From: Deltaproteobacteria bacterium
GTDB taxonomy: Bacteria; Desulfobacterota; B13-G15
DNA: 15,076 nucleotides
Assembly: GCA_003646705.1 (NCBI GenBank)
Contig: QMLK01000004.1
Location: 1 to 15,076, forward strand
Reading direction: 5' to 3'
Shown: piece after piece, positions 1-6,359 of the stretch
Layout of the letters: every line of letters starts with the position of its first letter
Position numbering within the stretch: the first letter of the stretch is position 1
The notes under the pieces: generated by a model
Databases searched by the model: none
What the model was told of the DNA's origin: nothing
Seen by the model: only the letters and a program-made list of their open reading frames with translations
Translations under genes and position numbers: made by a program

Positions 1-66
1 GCCCAGGGGGACGATCGCTTCGAGCCGGTCACGGTGTTGGGGATGAGGGGCAACTTAGAGTTTTGA
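1..66 (+). CDS. C-terminal end of an upstream protein (partial)
   Basis: The first reading frame is open from base 1 to a TGA at 64-66 and encodes about 21 residues ending in GMRGNLEF. The stop lies 16 nt before the next gene's start, which fits an upstream gene of the same operon. The terminal Phe with alternating hydrophobic residues (L at -3, M at -7, L at -9) resembles the last beta-strand of an outer-membrane beta-barrel, so a TonB-dependent receptor or porin is possible. Too little is visible to name a family. The reading frame and tight spacing are seen; the barrel idea is inference. Confidence 0.45.
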   Translation, partial: AQGDDRFEPVTVLGMRGNLEF

Positions 67-70
67 CATG

Positions 71-79
71 AGGAGGTGG
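71..79 (+). promoter_or_regulatory. Ribosome binding site deciding the NikK start
   Basis: AGGAGGTGG sits 3 nt before the ATG at 83. It lies immediately after another in-frame ATG (68) that has no Shine-Dalgarno of its own. This favours the start at 83, which also gives a clean signal peptide. Confidence 0.7.
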
Positions 80-82
80 AGC

Positions 83-847
83 ATGAAGTCCGTAGTGGTC
101 CTTTTGACCCTCTTCCTTTTGGGTCTCGGGGTGGCCGAGGCCCACTTCGGGATGATCATTCCCTCGGACGACATCGTCTCCCCAGGGGAGCCCAGGCAGA
201 TCTCCCTCAGGGTCATGTTCGCCCACCCCTTTGAGAGCAGCTGGATGGAGATGGAGAGGCCCGCCAAGTTCGGCGTCCTAATCAGGGGACAGAAGAGGGA
301 GGCCCTGCTCGGGAGGTTGAAGCCCATCAAGATAAAAGGGCACACCGCCTGGAAGGCCTCTTATGCCTTTAGGAGGCCCGGAGATTACGTCTTTTACGTG
401 GAGCCCAAACCCTATTGGGAGCCCGCTGAGGAGAAGTTCATTATCCACTACACCAAGGTGGTGGTCAACGTCTACGGCCTCGAGGAGGGCTGGGACGAAC
501 CGGTGGGCTTCAAGATAGAGATCCTGCCCCTCACCAGGCCCTACGGCCTTTGGACCGGCAACTGCTTCCGGGGGGTGGTGCTGCTTGACGGCAAGCCCCT
601 CCCCTTCTGTGAGGTGGAGGTGGAGTACTTCAACGAGGGCTCCAAGTACAAGGCCCCAGCCGATCCCTTCGTCACCCAGGTGATAAAGACCGACGCCAAC
701 GGGGTCTTCACCTACGCGATGCCCAAGGCCGGCTGGTGGGGTTTTGCGGCCCTGGGGGAGGCCCCCTACAGGCTTCGGCACGGGGGGAAGGAGTACCCCG
801 TGGAGATAGGGGCGGTGATCTGGGTGCGGGTGGAGGACATGCGATAG
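83..847 (+). CDS. nikK: NikK-like secreted DUF4198 protein of a nickel/cobalt ECF transporter
   Basis: The protein has about 254 residues. It carries an N-terminal signal peptide (hydrophobic core [13 protein letters not shown]) with an AEA cleavage site, so the mature protein would begin HFGM. The rest is beta-rich with no further membrane segment, ending in a carboxypeptidase-regulatory/Ig-like stretch (a [19 protein letters not shown] segment). This is the pattern of DUF4198, the family called NikK when it sits beside nickel ECF transporters. In that setting it is thought to act in the periplasm, presumably in metal capture or delivery, although its exact role is not established. The start at 83 is chosen over 68 because of the AGGAGGTGG at 71-79. 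The stop TAG is directly followed by the ATG of the S-component gene, so the genes are surely co-transcribed. Family assignment comes from sequence pattern and context; the metal could be nickel or cobalt. Confidence 0.8.
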   Translation: MKSVVVLLTLFLLGLGVAEAHFGMIIPSDDIVSPGEPRQISLRVMFAHPFESSWMEMERPAKFGVLIRGQKREALLGRLKPIKIKGHTAWKASYAFRRPGDYVFYVEPKPYWEPAEEKFIIHYTKVVVNVYGLEEGWDEPVGFKIEILPLTRPYGLWTGNCFRGVVLLDGKPLPFCEVEVEYFNEGSKYKAPADPFVTQVIKTDANGVFTYAMPKAGWWGFAALGEAPYRLRHGGKEYPVEIGAVIWVRVEDMR

Positions 848-1453
848 ATGCACATCTCCGAAGGCGTACTCTCAGCCCCGGTCTTGGCTGCAGGGGCTTC
901 CCTGTCTGCCGCAGGGGTGGCCCTTGGGCTCAAGAAGACCCCCTATGAGAAGATCCCCCAGGTGGGGTTGTTCTCCTCGGCCTTCTTCGTGGCCTCCCTC
1001 ATCCACGTCCCCCTGGGCCCAACCAGTGTGCACCTGGTGCTCAACGGCCTGGTGGGCCTCATCCTAGGCTGGGCCGCCTTCCCGGCCATCCTGGTGGGGC
1101 TGCTCCTTCAGGCCCTCCTCTTTCAGTTCGGGGGGATCACGACCTTGGGGGTAAACACCTTCGACATGGCCTTCCCCGCCCTCCTCTCCTTCTGGATCTT
1201 CGGCCCCTTGGTCAGGTCGGAAAGCCAGAGGGTGGCCCTCCTGGGGGCCTTCCTGGCGGGGGCGCTGGCCATCCTGTCGGCGGGCCTGCTGGTCGCCTCC
1301 GCCCTCTCCCTCACCGGTGAGGCCTTTCGATACGCCGCCAAGGCGGTGGTGCTGGCCCATTTGCCCGTCATGGGCGTAGAGGGTATACTGACGGCCTTCT
1401 CGGTGGCCTTCCTTAGGAAGGTCAGGCCGGAGATGTTGGGAGGATCGAGATGA
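848..1453 (+). CDS. nikM: Substrate-binding membrane S-component of a nickel/cobalt ECF transporter (NikM/CbiM)
   Basis: This 201-residue, very hydrophobic protein has about six to seven membrane helices and begins MHISEG. That is the signature N terminus of CbiM/NikM proteins, in which the Met1 amino group and His2 bind the metal. A second family motif, HVPLGPTSVH at residues 53-62, supplies the other expected His ligand (most likely His62). The S-component selects Ni2+ or Co2+ and sits in the inner membrane with the CbiQ-type T-component and the ATPase. The start is fixed by the motif: the ATG follows the stop of the NikK-like gene with no gap. The 3' end overlaps the next gene by 4 nt (ATGA). 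No CbiN/NikN domain is fused and no separate cbiN is present. A NikL-type protein takes that place, which favours nickel over cobalt, but CbiM is an acceptable name. Confidence 0.9.
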   Translation: MHISEGVLSAPVLAAGASLSAAGVALGLKKTPYEKIPQVGLFSSAFFVASLIHVPLGPTSVHLVLNGLVGLILGWAAFPAILVGLLLQALLFQFGGITTLGVNTFDMAFPALLSFWIFGPLVRSESQRVALLGAFLAGALAILSAGLLVASALSLTGEAFRYAAKAVVLAHLPVMGVEGILTAFSVAFLRKVRPEMLGGSR

Positions 1454-1989
1454 GATGGATCGTCCTCGTGGGGGTGTTGTTGCCCGCTGTGGCCATGGCC
1501 CATCGGGTCGTGGTCTTCCCCTACTGGGAAGGAGAAGAGGTGCGAGTCGAGGCCTTCTTCAGCGACGGTACCCCGGTGAAGGGCGGGGTAGTGAGGGTTT
1601 ACGACCCGGCAGGGCAGCTGCTCACCGAGGGACGGACCGATGCCGAAGGGACCTTCGGCTTCAAACCCGAAGGGAAGGGGCCTCTGAAGGTGGTCCTCGA
1701 GGCCAGCATGGGACACAAGGCCGAGGCGGTCCTTGAACCAGAAGGGGCCTCAGAACCCGTCCAAAAGGCAAAGGCCCCTCCTGAGGAGGTCCCCCCTCGG
1801 GTAGACCTCAAGGCCCTCAAGGAGGTGGTAAAGGAGGCGGTGGCCGAGGAGGTGAGGCCCATCATAAGGGAGCTGGCCCGCAGGGAGGTAGGGCCCTCGT
1901 TCCGAGATGTGGTGGGGGGGGTCGGCTGGATCGTAGGCCTCATGGGGATATGGCTTTACCTCAAGTCGAGGAGGCCCAGGGGTGGATGA
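1450..1989 (+). CDS. nikL: NikL-like accessory protein with signal peptide and C-terminal membrane anchor
   Basis: The 179-residue protein has four visible parts. A signal peptide covers residues 1-17 and ends AMA, so the mature N terminus would be HRVVV. A carboxypeptidase-regulatory-like beta domain follows at about 20-95 (a PVKGGVVRVYDPAGQ segment, then a TDAEGTFGFKPEGKG segment). Then comes a Pro/Ala/Glu-rich helical stalk at about 100-150, and a C-terminal transmembrane helix (GVGWIVGLMGIWLYL) with a positive tail. This layout and its position between the NikM and NikQ genes match NikL, the component that replaces NikN/CbiN in some nickel transporters. It is expected to project into the periplasm and help load metal onto the S-component. 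It starts in an ATGA overlap with the preceding gene, with GGGAGG just upstream, and its end overlaps the next start by 8 nt. The sequence is poorly conserved, so the call rests on layout and context. Confidence 0.78.
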   Translation: MRWIVLVGVLLPAVAMAHRVVVFPYWEGEEVRVEAFFSDGTPVKGGVVRVYDPAGQLLTEGRTDAEGTFGFKPEGKGPLKVVLEASMGHKAEAVLEPEGASEPVQKAKAPPEEVPPRVDLKALKEVVKEAVAEEVRPIIRELARREVGPSFRDVVGGVGWIVGLMGIWLYLKSRRPRGG

Positions 1990-2737
1990 GGTCTTCGCCG
2001 AGGGCCTAAGCCCCATCCATCGTCTCGACCCGAGGGTGAAGGTCGTCATCGCAGCGGCCTTCTCCGTGGTGGTGGCCCTGGCCGAGGACTTCGCGGTCCT
2101 CCTCTTGGCCATTCCCTTCCCGTTGGTGCTCATCGCCCTGGCCAGACTCAACCCTAAGGCCGTTCTGAAGAGGCTCCTGGTGGTCAACACCTTCGTCCTC
2201 TTCCTCTGGTTCCTCATCCCCTTGGGCTTCCGGGGCGGTGAGCTCCTCTCCCTCGGGGTCCTGAACCTCTCCAAGGAGGGGGTGATCTGGTGCCTCAGGA
2301 TCACCCTGAAGTCCAATGCCATCGTCCTCGGCTCCATCGCCCTGCTTTCCACTACCCCCATCTTCTCCCTGGTCCACGCCATGAGGCACCTCCGGATGCC
2401 CGACAAACTGGTCCACCTCCTCTTCTTCTGCTTCCGCTACGTGCACGTCATCGAGAGGGAGTACGGGAGGTTGCTCAAGGCCATGAAGGTCAGGGCCTTC
2501 GAGCCGAGGAGCGACCTCCATACCTACAGGAGCTATGCCTACCTGGTGGGGACCCTGCTCCTGAAGAGCTCCGATCGTTCGCGGCGGGTCTACCAGGCCA
2601 TGATCTGCCGCGGTTTCGAGGGCAAGTACTGGGTCCTTGATCACTTCTCCCTCAGAAGGGGGGACGTGGTCGCCTTCTCCCTGATGGCGGCATGGGTCCT
2701 CTGGCTCGGAGTCCTCCAATGGGGCGGGATCCGCTGA
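1982..2737 (+). CDS. nikQ: ECF transporter transmembrane T-component (NikQ/CbiQ)
   Basis: This 251-residue CbiQ-family membrane protein has an early Leu/Val-rich double helix at about 20-60, further helices near 75-120, and a final helix at about 228-245. Two coupling-helix motifs of the T-component family are visible: A-M-K-V-R-A near residue 165 and A-M-I-C-R-G near residue 207. Their Arg residues dock in grooves of the ATPase. The protein joins the S-component to the ATPase and drives its toppling in the membrane. The start is a GTG at 1982 that overlaps the end of the NikL-like gene by 8 nt. No alternative start nearby preserves the conserved N terminus (LSPIHRLDPRVKVV) as well. The 3' end overlaps the ATPase gene. 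Confidence 0.9.
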   Translation: MDEVFAEGLSPIHRLDPRVKVVIAAAFSVVVALAEDFAVLLLAIPFPLVLIALARLNPKAVLKRLLVVNTFVLFLWFLIPLGFRGGELLSLGVLNLSKEGVIWCLRITLKSNAIVLGSIALLSTTPIFSLVHAMRHLRMPDKLVHLLFFCFRYVHVIEREYGRLLKAMKVRAFEPRSDLHTYRSYAYLVGTLLLKSSDRSRRVYQAMICRGFEGKYWVLDHFSLRRGDVVAFSLMAAWVLWLGVLQWGGIR

Positions 2738-3381
2738 TCAGGCTCAGGGGCATCGAGTTCAGCTACCCCGGACGGGAGGTCCTCAAGGGGCTCGACTTCG
2801 CCCTCTGGCGGGGGGATAGGGTGGGAATCACCGGCCCCAATGGCTCGGGCAAGACCACGCTGCTGCACATCATGATGGGCTTGCTCAAACCCCAGGCTGG
2901 AGAAGTCGAGGTCTTCGGGCAGCAACGGCGCCAGGAGTCCGACTTCAAGGAGGTCCGCAGGAAGGTGGGCCTGCTCTTCCAGGACCCCGACGATCAGCTC
3001 TTCTGCCCCACGGTGGCCGAGGACGTGGCCTTCGGCCCCCTGAACCTAGGCAAGAAGCACCCGGAGGCGTGGAAGATCGTGAGGGAGACCTTGAGGGCTG
3101 TGGGCCTTGAGGGCTTCGAGGGTCGTTTGACCCATACCCTCTCCGGCGGTGAGAAGCGGCTGGCGTCGCTGGCCTCGGTGTTGGCCATGGGGCCGGAGGT
3201 GTTGCTGCTCGATGAGCCCACTGCAGGTCTCGATGAGGAGACCACGGAGCGGGTCCTCCGGGTCCTGGCCGAGAGCGACCTCACCTATCTGATCGTGACC
3301 CACGACAAGGAGGTCCTCTCCAGGGCCACCGACGTCGTCTACCGGCTCAACGCCGGAAGGCTCCACCGCTTAAACCCCTAA
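2719..3381 (+). CDS. nikO: ECF transporter ATP-binding protein (NikO/CbiO)
   Basis: This 220-residue single-domain ABC ATPase has all motifs in order: A-loop region FSYPG, Walker A GPNGSGKT (39-46), Q-loop Gln88 in the FQDPDDQLF stretch, signature LSGGE (141-145), Walker B VLLLDEP (161-167) with catalytic Glu166, and switch His195. DPDDQLF after the Q-loop is typical of ECF ATPases, where it forms the groove that receives the T-component coupling helix. A single ATPase gene implies a homodimer, as usual for dedicated (group I) metal transporters. The ATG at 2719, with GGAG upstream, overlaps the T-component gene by 19 nt. An in-frame ATG at 2692 would add nine residues of no family character. 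The operon ends here. I see no clear hairpin-plus-U terminator in the 58 nt before the next promoter. Confidence 0.92.
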   Translation: MGRDPLIRLRGIEFSYPGREVLKGLDFALWRGDRVGITGPNGSGKTTLLHIMMGLLKPQAGEVEVFGQQRRQESDFKEVRRKVGLLFQDPDDQLFCPTVAEDVAFGPLNLGKKHPEAWKIVRETLRAVGLEGFEGRLTHTLSGGEKRLASLASVLAMGPEVLLLDEPTAGLDEETTERVLRVLAESDLTYLIVTHDKEVLSRATDVVYRLNAGRLHRLNP

Positions 3382-3439
3382 TCCGGTCCGCGCGCCGTAA
3401 CCCCTTAGTTAGACTTCCCCCCTCACGGCTCCAGTAAGA

Positions 3440-3468
3440 TTGACATCTGGGGGAAATTTGGATAGATT
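3440..3468 (+). promoter_or_regulatory. Sigma-70-type promoter for the kinase operon
   Basis: A -35 box TTGACA (3440-3445), a 17-nt spacer and a -10 box TAGATT (3463-3468) precede the first kinase gene. Transcription would begin near 3475, giving a leader of about 47 nt. Box matches and spacing are seen directly; activity is inferred. Confidence 0.7.
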
Positions 3469-3511
3469 GTGAACATCTTCTCCAAAGTTGCTCTATCTCT
3501 GCCTTCTGCCA

Positions 3512-3530
3512 ACGCTTCGCTATGAAGCGT
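3512..3530 (+). promoter_or_regulatory. Hairpin enclosing the first kinase start codon
   Basis: ACGCTT (3512-3517) and AAGCGT (3525-3530) are perfect inverted repeats with a 7-nt loop, CGCTATG, that contains the ATG at 3522. There is no Shine-Dalgarno upstream. The hairpin could modulate initiation at this codon, or it may be chance. Confidence 0.4.
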
Positions 3531-4793
3531 CTGCTGCCGAGGGAGGGGGAGGCGTTGCGGCGTTATGCGGAGCGGCTGGAGGCTCTGCATCTGATTACGC
3601 GGGCCATCCTGGCCGCCAGCTCCCCCGAGGACGTGGCTCGGGGGGCCCTCTACCACGTGCGCCAACTGCTCCACTGTCGGCGGGCCAGCGTAGTGATCTT
3701 CGATCCGGAGGCGAAGGAGGCCTCGATCCTGGCGGTGTCTGCCGAAGGGGAGGCCGAGCTGAAGGAAGGCCTGAGATTCCCCTTGGAGTACTTCTGTCCC
3801 CCCGGGAGGTCTCTGGAGGAGGTCGAGGTGACGATGGTGGAGGACATCGAGGGCTGCGGGGCCCCCTCGCCGCTGCTTGAAGGCCTTCGCAGGGAGGGGG
3901 TCCGTTCCTTCCTCAGTGTCTCCCTGCTATCGGAGGGCAAGGTCATCGGTGCCTTGAACCTCGGGCGGGCTCGGCGAGGGAGGTTCTCTGAGGAGGACGT
4001 CGAGACGGTGCGCGAGGTGGCGGCCCTGCTGTCCTTGGCCATCGAGCAGGCCCGACTGCGGGAACAACTCCGTGGTTACGCCTCCCAGTTGGAGGACAAG
4101 GTCTCCGAGCAGACCGCGGAGCTCAAGCGCGTCAACGCCGAACTCGAGGCCTTCGTCTACTCCATCTCCCACGACCTCAGGGCTCCCTTGCGCGCCATCC
4201 AGGTCATGGCCCAGGCCCTCCTGGAGGAGGGCGGCGGGAAGAGGGAGTTGGTAGAGCGTATGGCCGCCGCTGCAGAGCGCATGGATCGCCTCATCGCCGA
4301 CCTCCTCGCCTACAGCCGCCTCAGCCGGGCCCCCATAACTCTCGGCCCGGTGGACCTCCGGAGGGTCGTGGAGGAGGCCCTGGACAACTTACAGGTGGAG
4401 GTGCAGGAGCGGGGGGCGCAGATCCAGGTGGAGGGTCCCCTGCCCAAGGTGAGGGGGCATCACTCCACGCTGGTGCAGGTCGTGTCCAACCTCCTGAGCA
4501 ACGGGATAAAGTTCGTCCCCCCGGGGACGCGCCCCGAGGTGAGGGTATGGGCCTCCAGGGAGGGGGAGAGGGTCCGCCTCTTCGTCCAGGACAACGGCAT
4601 AGGGATCCCTAAGAAGGAGCACAAGCGGATCTTCGAGATCTTCGAACGGCTCCACAGCGTGGAGACCTACCCCGGTACGGGCATGGGACTGGCCATCGTC
4701 CGCAGGGGGGTCCAGAAGATGGGCGGTAAGGTGGGGGTGGAGTCCGCCCCCGGGAGGGGAAGCCGTTTCTGGGTAGAGCTGCAGAAGCTATGA
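3522..4793 (+). CDS. Soluble GAF-domain sensor histidine kinase
   Basis: This 423-residue protein has no membrane segment or signal peptide. A GAF domain spans about 18-178 and is followed by a coiled-coil linker (about 178-212). The HisKA dimerisation helix carries the H-box SISHDLRAPLRAI with phospho-acceptor His217. The HATPase_c domain shows an N-box (NLLSNGIKF, about 323-331), G1 DNGIGIP (357-363), an F-box (FEIFERL) and G2 GTGMGL (385-390). The H-box and HATPase resemble the phytochrome-type kinase group that works with single-domain Rcp1-like receivers. I see no basis for bilin binding, so the GAF ligand is unknown. The ATG at 3522 lacks a ribosome binding site. An alternative TTG at 3555, preceded by GGGAGG (3541-3546), would remove only 11 residues. 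The next gene, 22 nt away, starts with a receiver domain, its likely phosphorylation target. Confidence 0.88.
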   Translation: MKRLLPREGEALRRYAERLEALHLITRAILAASSPEDVARGALYHVRQLLHCRRASVVIFDPEAKEASILAVSAEGEAELKEGLRFPLEYFCPPGRSLEEVEVTMVEDIEGCGAPSPLLEGLRREGVRSFLSVSLLSEGKVIGALNLGRARRGRFSEEDVETVREVAALLSLAIEQARLREQLRGYASQLEDKVSEQTAELKRVNAELEAFVYSISHDLRAPLRAIQVMAQALLEEGGGKRELVERMAAAAERMDRLIADLLAYSRLSRAPITLGPVDLRRVVEEALDNLQVEVQERGAQIQVEGPLPKVRGHHSTLVQVVSNLLSNGIKFVPPGTRPEVRVWASREGERVRLFVQDNGIGIPKKEHKRIFEIFERLHSVETYPGTGMGLAIVRRGVQKMGGKVGVESAPGRGSRFWVELQKL

Positions 4794-4802
4794 GGCCCAT
4801 CG

Positions 4803-4808
4803 AGGAGG
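4803..4808 (+). promoter_or_regulatory. Ribosome binding site for the REC-PAS kinase
   Basis: AGGAGG lies 7 nt before the ATG at 4816 in the 22-nt gap after the first kinase gene. It supports both the chosen start and co-transcription of the two kinase genes. Confidence 0.6.
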
Positions 4809-4815
4809 CGGGGGG

Positions 4816-6327
4816 ATGGGCGTGCCCTTGAGCATCCTGCTCGTGGATGACAACCCGGAGGATCGCTTCCTCATCGCCAGGGAGTTGAGGAAGGAGTTCT
4901 CCGAGGTGGTGTTCACCGAGGTCTTCGACCCCGATGGCTTTTACCGGGCCCTGGAGAAGGGGGACTTCGACTTGGTGATCACTGACTACAAGCTCTACTG
5001 GACCGATGGGCTTGAGGTCCTGCAGGCCATCAAGCAGCGGTGGCCCTACCGTCCCGTGATCATGTTCACTGGCACCGGCAACGAGGAGGTGGCGGTAGAG
5101 GCCATGAAGGCGGGCCTTGACGACTACATCATCAAGTCCCCCAAACACTTTGTGCGCCTCTCCATGGCGGTGCGTTCCACCCTGGATAGGGCCCGGGAGC
5201 GCCAGGCATTGAGGAACCTTGAGACCCGCTATCAGGACCTCTTCAACGGCATCCCGGTGGGGCTCTTTCGCGTGGACTCCGATGGGCGGATCATAGAGGC
5301 CAACGCGGCCCTGGCGGAGATGCTGGGCTATGAGGGCCCCAGTTCCCTCTTTTCGGTCAACATGGCGGGGTTCTTCGCGGATGAGGGCGATTACCACCGG
5401 TGGCTCTCCTGCCTGAGGAAGGAGGAGGTCGTGCGCAACTACGAGGCCAGGTGGCGTCGAAGGGACGGAGAGGTCATCTGGGTCAAGGGCAACGCTCGAC
5501 TGCAGCCGAGGGGTGAGGGCTTCCTCATCGAGGGCTATTTCAACGACATCAGCGCCCTCAAGCAGGCCGAGGAGGAGAGGGAACGGATCAGGCACCAGCT
5601 CTTCCAGGCCCACAAGATGGAGGTCCTGGGCAGGATGGTGGGGGGCATCGCCCACGACTTCAACAACCTGCTGACCATCATCAGGGGATTCTCAGAGCTG
5701 TTGCTGCACCGTTTGGGGGAGTCCTCCCCCCTCTGGAGGGCGGCCTGCCAGATCAAGGAGGCCGCCGACCGGGGGGCCAACCTCACTCGTCAGCTCCTCG
5801 CCTTCGGCCGAAAACAGGTCCTGCGGCTGATGCCGGTGAACGTGAACCGCCTCATCTCCGAGATGGAGGAGTTGTTGAGGAGGCTGCTGGGGGAGGATGT
5901 GGAGTTGGTGACGGAGTTGGCGGAGGGGATCGAGCCCGTGAAGGCCGATCCAGTTCAGATAGAGCAGGTGATCATGAACCTGGCCGTCAACGCCCGGGAT
6001 GCCATGCCAGAAGGGGGCAAGCTCACCATAAGGACCGAGGTGGTGACCCTTCGAGAGGAAGGCCCCTTGGAGGACACCGAGGCGAGGCCCGGGCGCTTCG
6101 TGTGCATCGTGGTCTCTGACACGGGCGTGGGGATGGAGCAGGAGTTGCTCGGGCAGATCTTCGATCCCTTCTTCACCACCAAGGAGGAGGGGACGGGCCT
6201 CGGGCTGTCGGTGGCCTACGGGATCGTCAAACAGCACGGAGGGTGGATCTCCGTCGAGAGCCGACCCGGACGGGGGACCACCTTCAAGCTGTACCTGCCC
6301 GTGTACGGGAGGGAAAGGGAGGCTTGA
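4816..6327 (+). CDS. REC-PAS hybrid sensor histidine kinase
   Basis: The 503-residue protein is soluble. Its N-terminal receiver domain (about 5-125) has the acidic pocket DD at 11-12, phospho-acceptor Asp57 (ITDYKL), Thr85 (FTGTG) and Lys107 (IIKSP). The opening LLVDDNPEDRFL is like Rcp1-type receivers. A PAS domain follows at about 139-248. The HisKA H-box is GGIAHDFNNLLTII with His280, and the HATPase_c domain has N-box NLAVNARDAMP, G1 DTGVGM, the FDPFFTTK loop and G2 GTGLGL. That group of kinases is often found with a receiver domain at one end. A receiver ahead of the sensor suggests that phosphorylation from the neighbouring GAF kinase gates this enzyme's own activity, with output to a third protein. 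No DNA-binding or c-di-GMP domain occurs in either kinase. The next gene is a Deg-type protease, so an envelope-stress link is possible but unproven. Confidence 0.9.
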   Translation: MGVPLSILLVDDNPEDRFLIARELRKEFSEVVFTEVFDPDGFYRALEKGDFDLVITDYKLYWTDGLEVLQAIKQRWPYRPVIMFTGTGNEEVAVEAMKAGLDDYIIKSPKHFVRLSMAVRSTLDRARERQALRNLETRYQDLFNGIPVGLFRVDSDGRIIEANAALAEMLGYEGPSSLFSVNMAGFFADEGDYHRWLSCLRKEEVVRNYEARWRRRDGEVIWVKGNARLQPRGEGFLIEGYFNDISALKQAEEERERIRHQLFQAHKMEVLGRMVGGIAHDFNNLLTIIRGFSELLLHRLGESSPLWRAACQIKEAADRGANLTRQLLAFGRKQVLRLMPVNVNRLISEMEELLRRLLGEDVELVTELAEGIEPVKADPVQIEQVIMNLAVNARDAMPEGGKLTIRTEVVTLREEGPLEDTEARPGRFVCIVVSDTGVGMEQELLGQIFDPFFTTKEEGTGLGLSVAYGIVKQHGGWISVESRPGRGTTFKLYLPVYGREREA

Positions 6328-6353
6328 AGGTCAGGTTCGGTCACTGTTAATCT
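6324..6353 (+). promoter_or_regulatory. Extended -10 promoter for the protease gene, possibly giving a leaderless mRNA
   Basis: TTGAAG (6324-6329), an 18-nt spacer and TAATCT (6348-6353), with TG at 6345-6346 forming an extended -10. The -35 overlaps the TGA stop of the preceding kinase gene. The expected start site, about 7 nt past the -10, coincides with the ATG at 6360. Confidence 0.5.
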
Positions 6354-6359
6354 TTGGAC

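Noticed and set aside
68..82. ATG at 68 as start of the NikK-like gene
   Set aside because: The Shine-Dalgarno AGGAGGTGG lies between it and the ATG at 83. It has none of its own and overlaps the region just after the preceding stop.
2692..2718. Longer ATPase start at ATG 2692
   Set aside because: It adds nine residues with no family similarity and has no ribosome binding site; ATG 2719 has GGAG at proper spacing.
3382..3439. Intrinsic terminator after the transporter operon
   Set aside because: There are GC-rich bases but no stable stem followed by a T-run. The same is true at the purA/metV and protease/crotonase junctions.
3522..4793. Phytochrome-type photoreceptor call for the first kinase
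   Set aside because: The kinase core is phytochrome-like, but I see no PAS-GAF-PHY layout or convincing bilin-binding Cys/His motif. GAF sensor kinase is the safer call.
4609..5655. A 348-codon minus-strand frame opposite the two kinases
   Set aside because: It spans the junction of two well-defined kinase genes and is low in motif content, so it is an antisense shadow.
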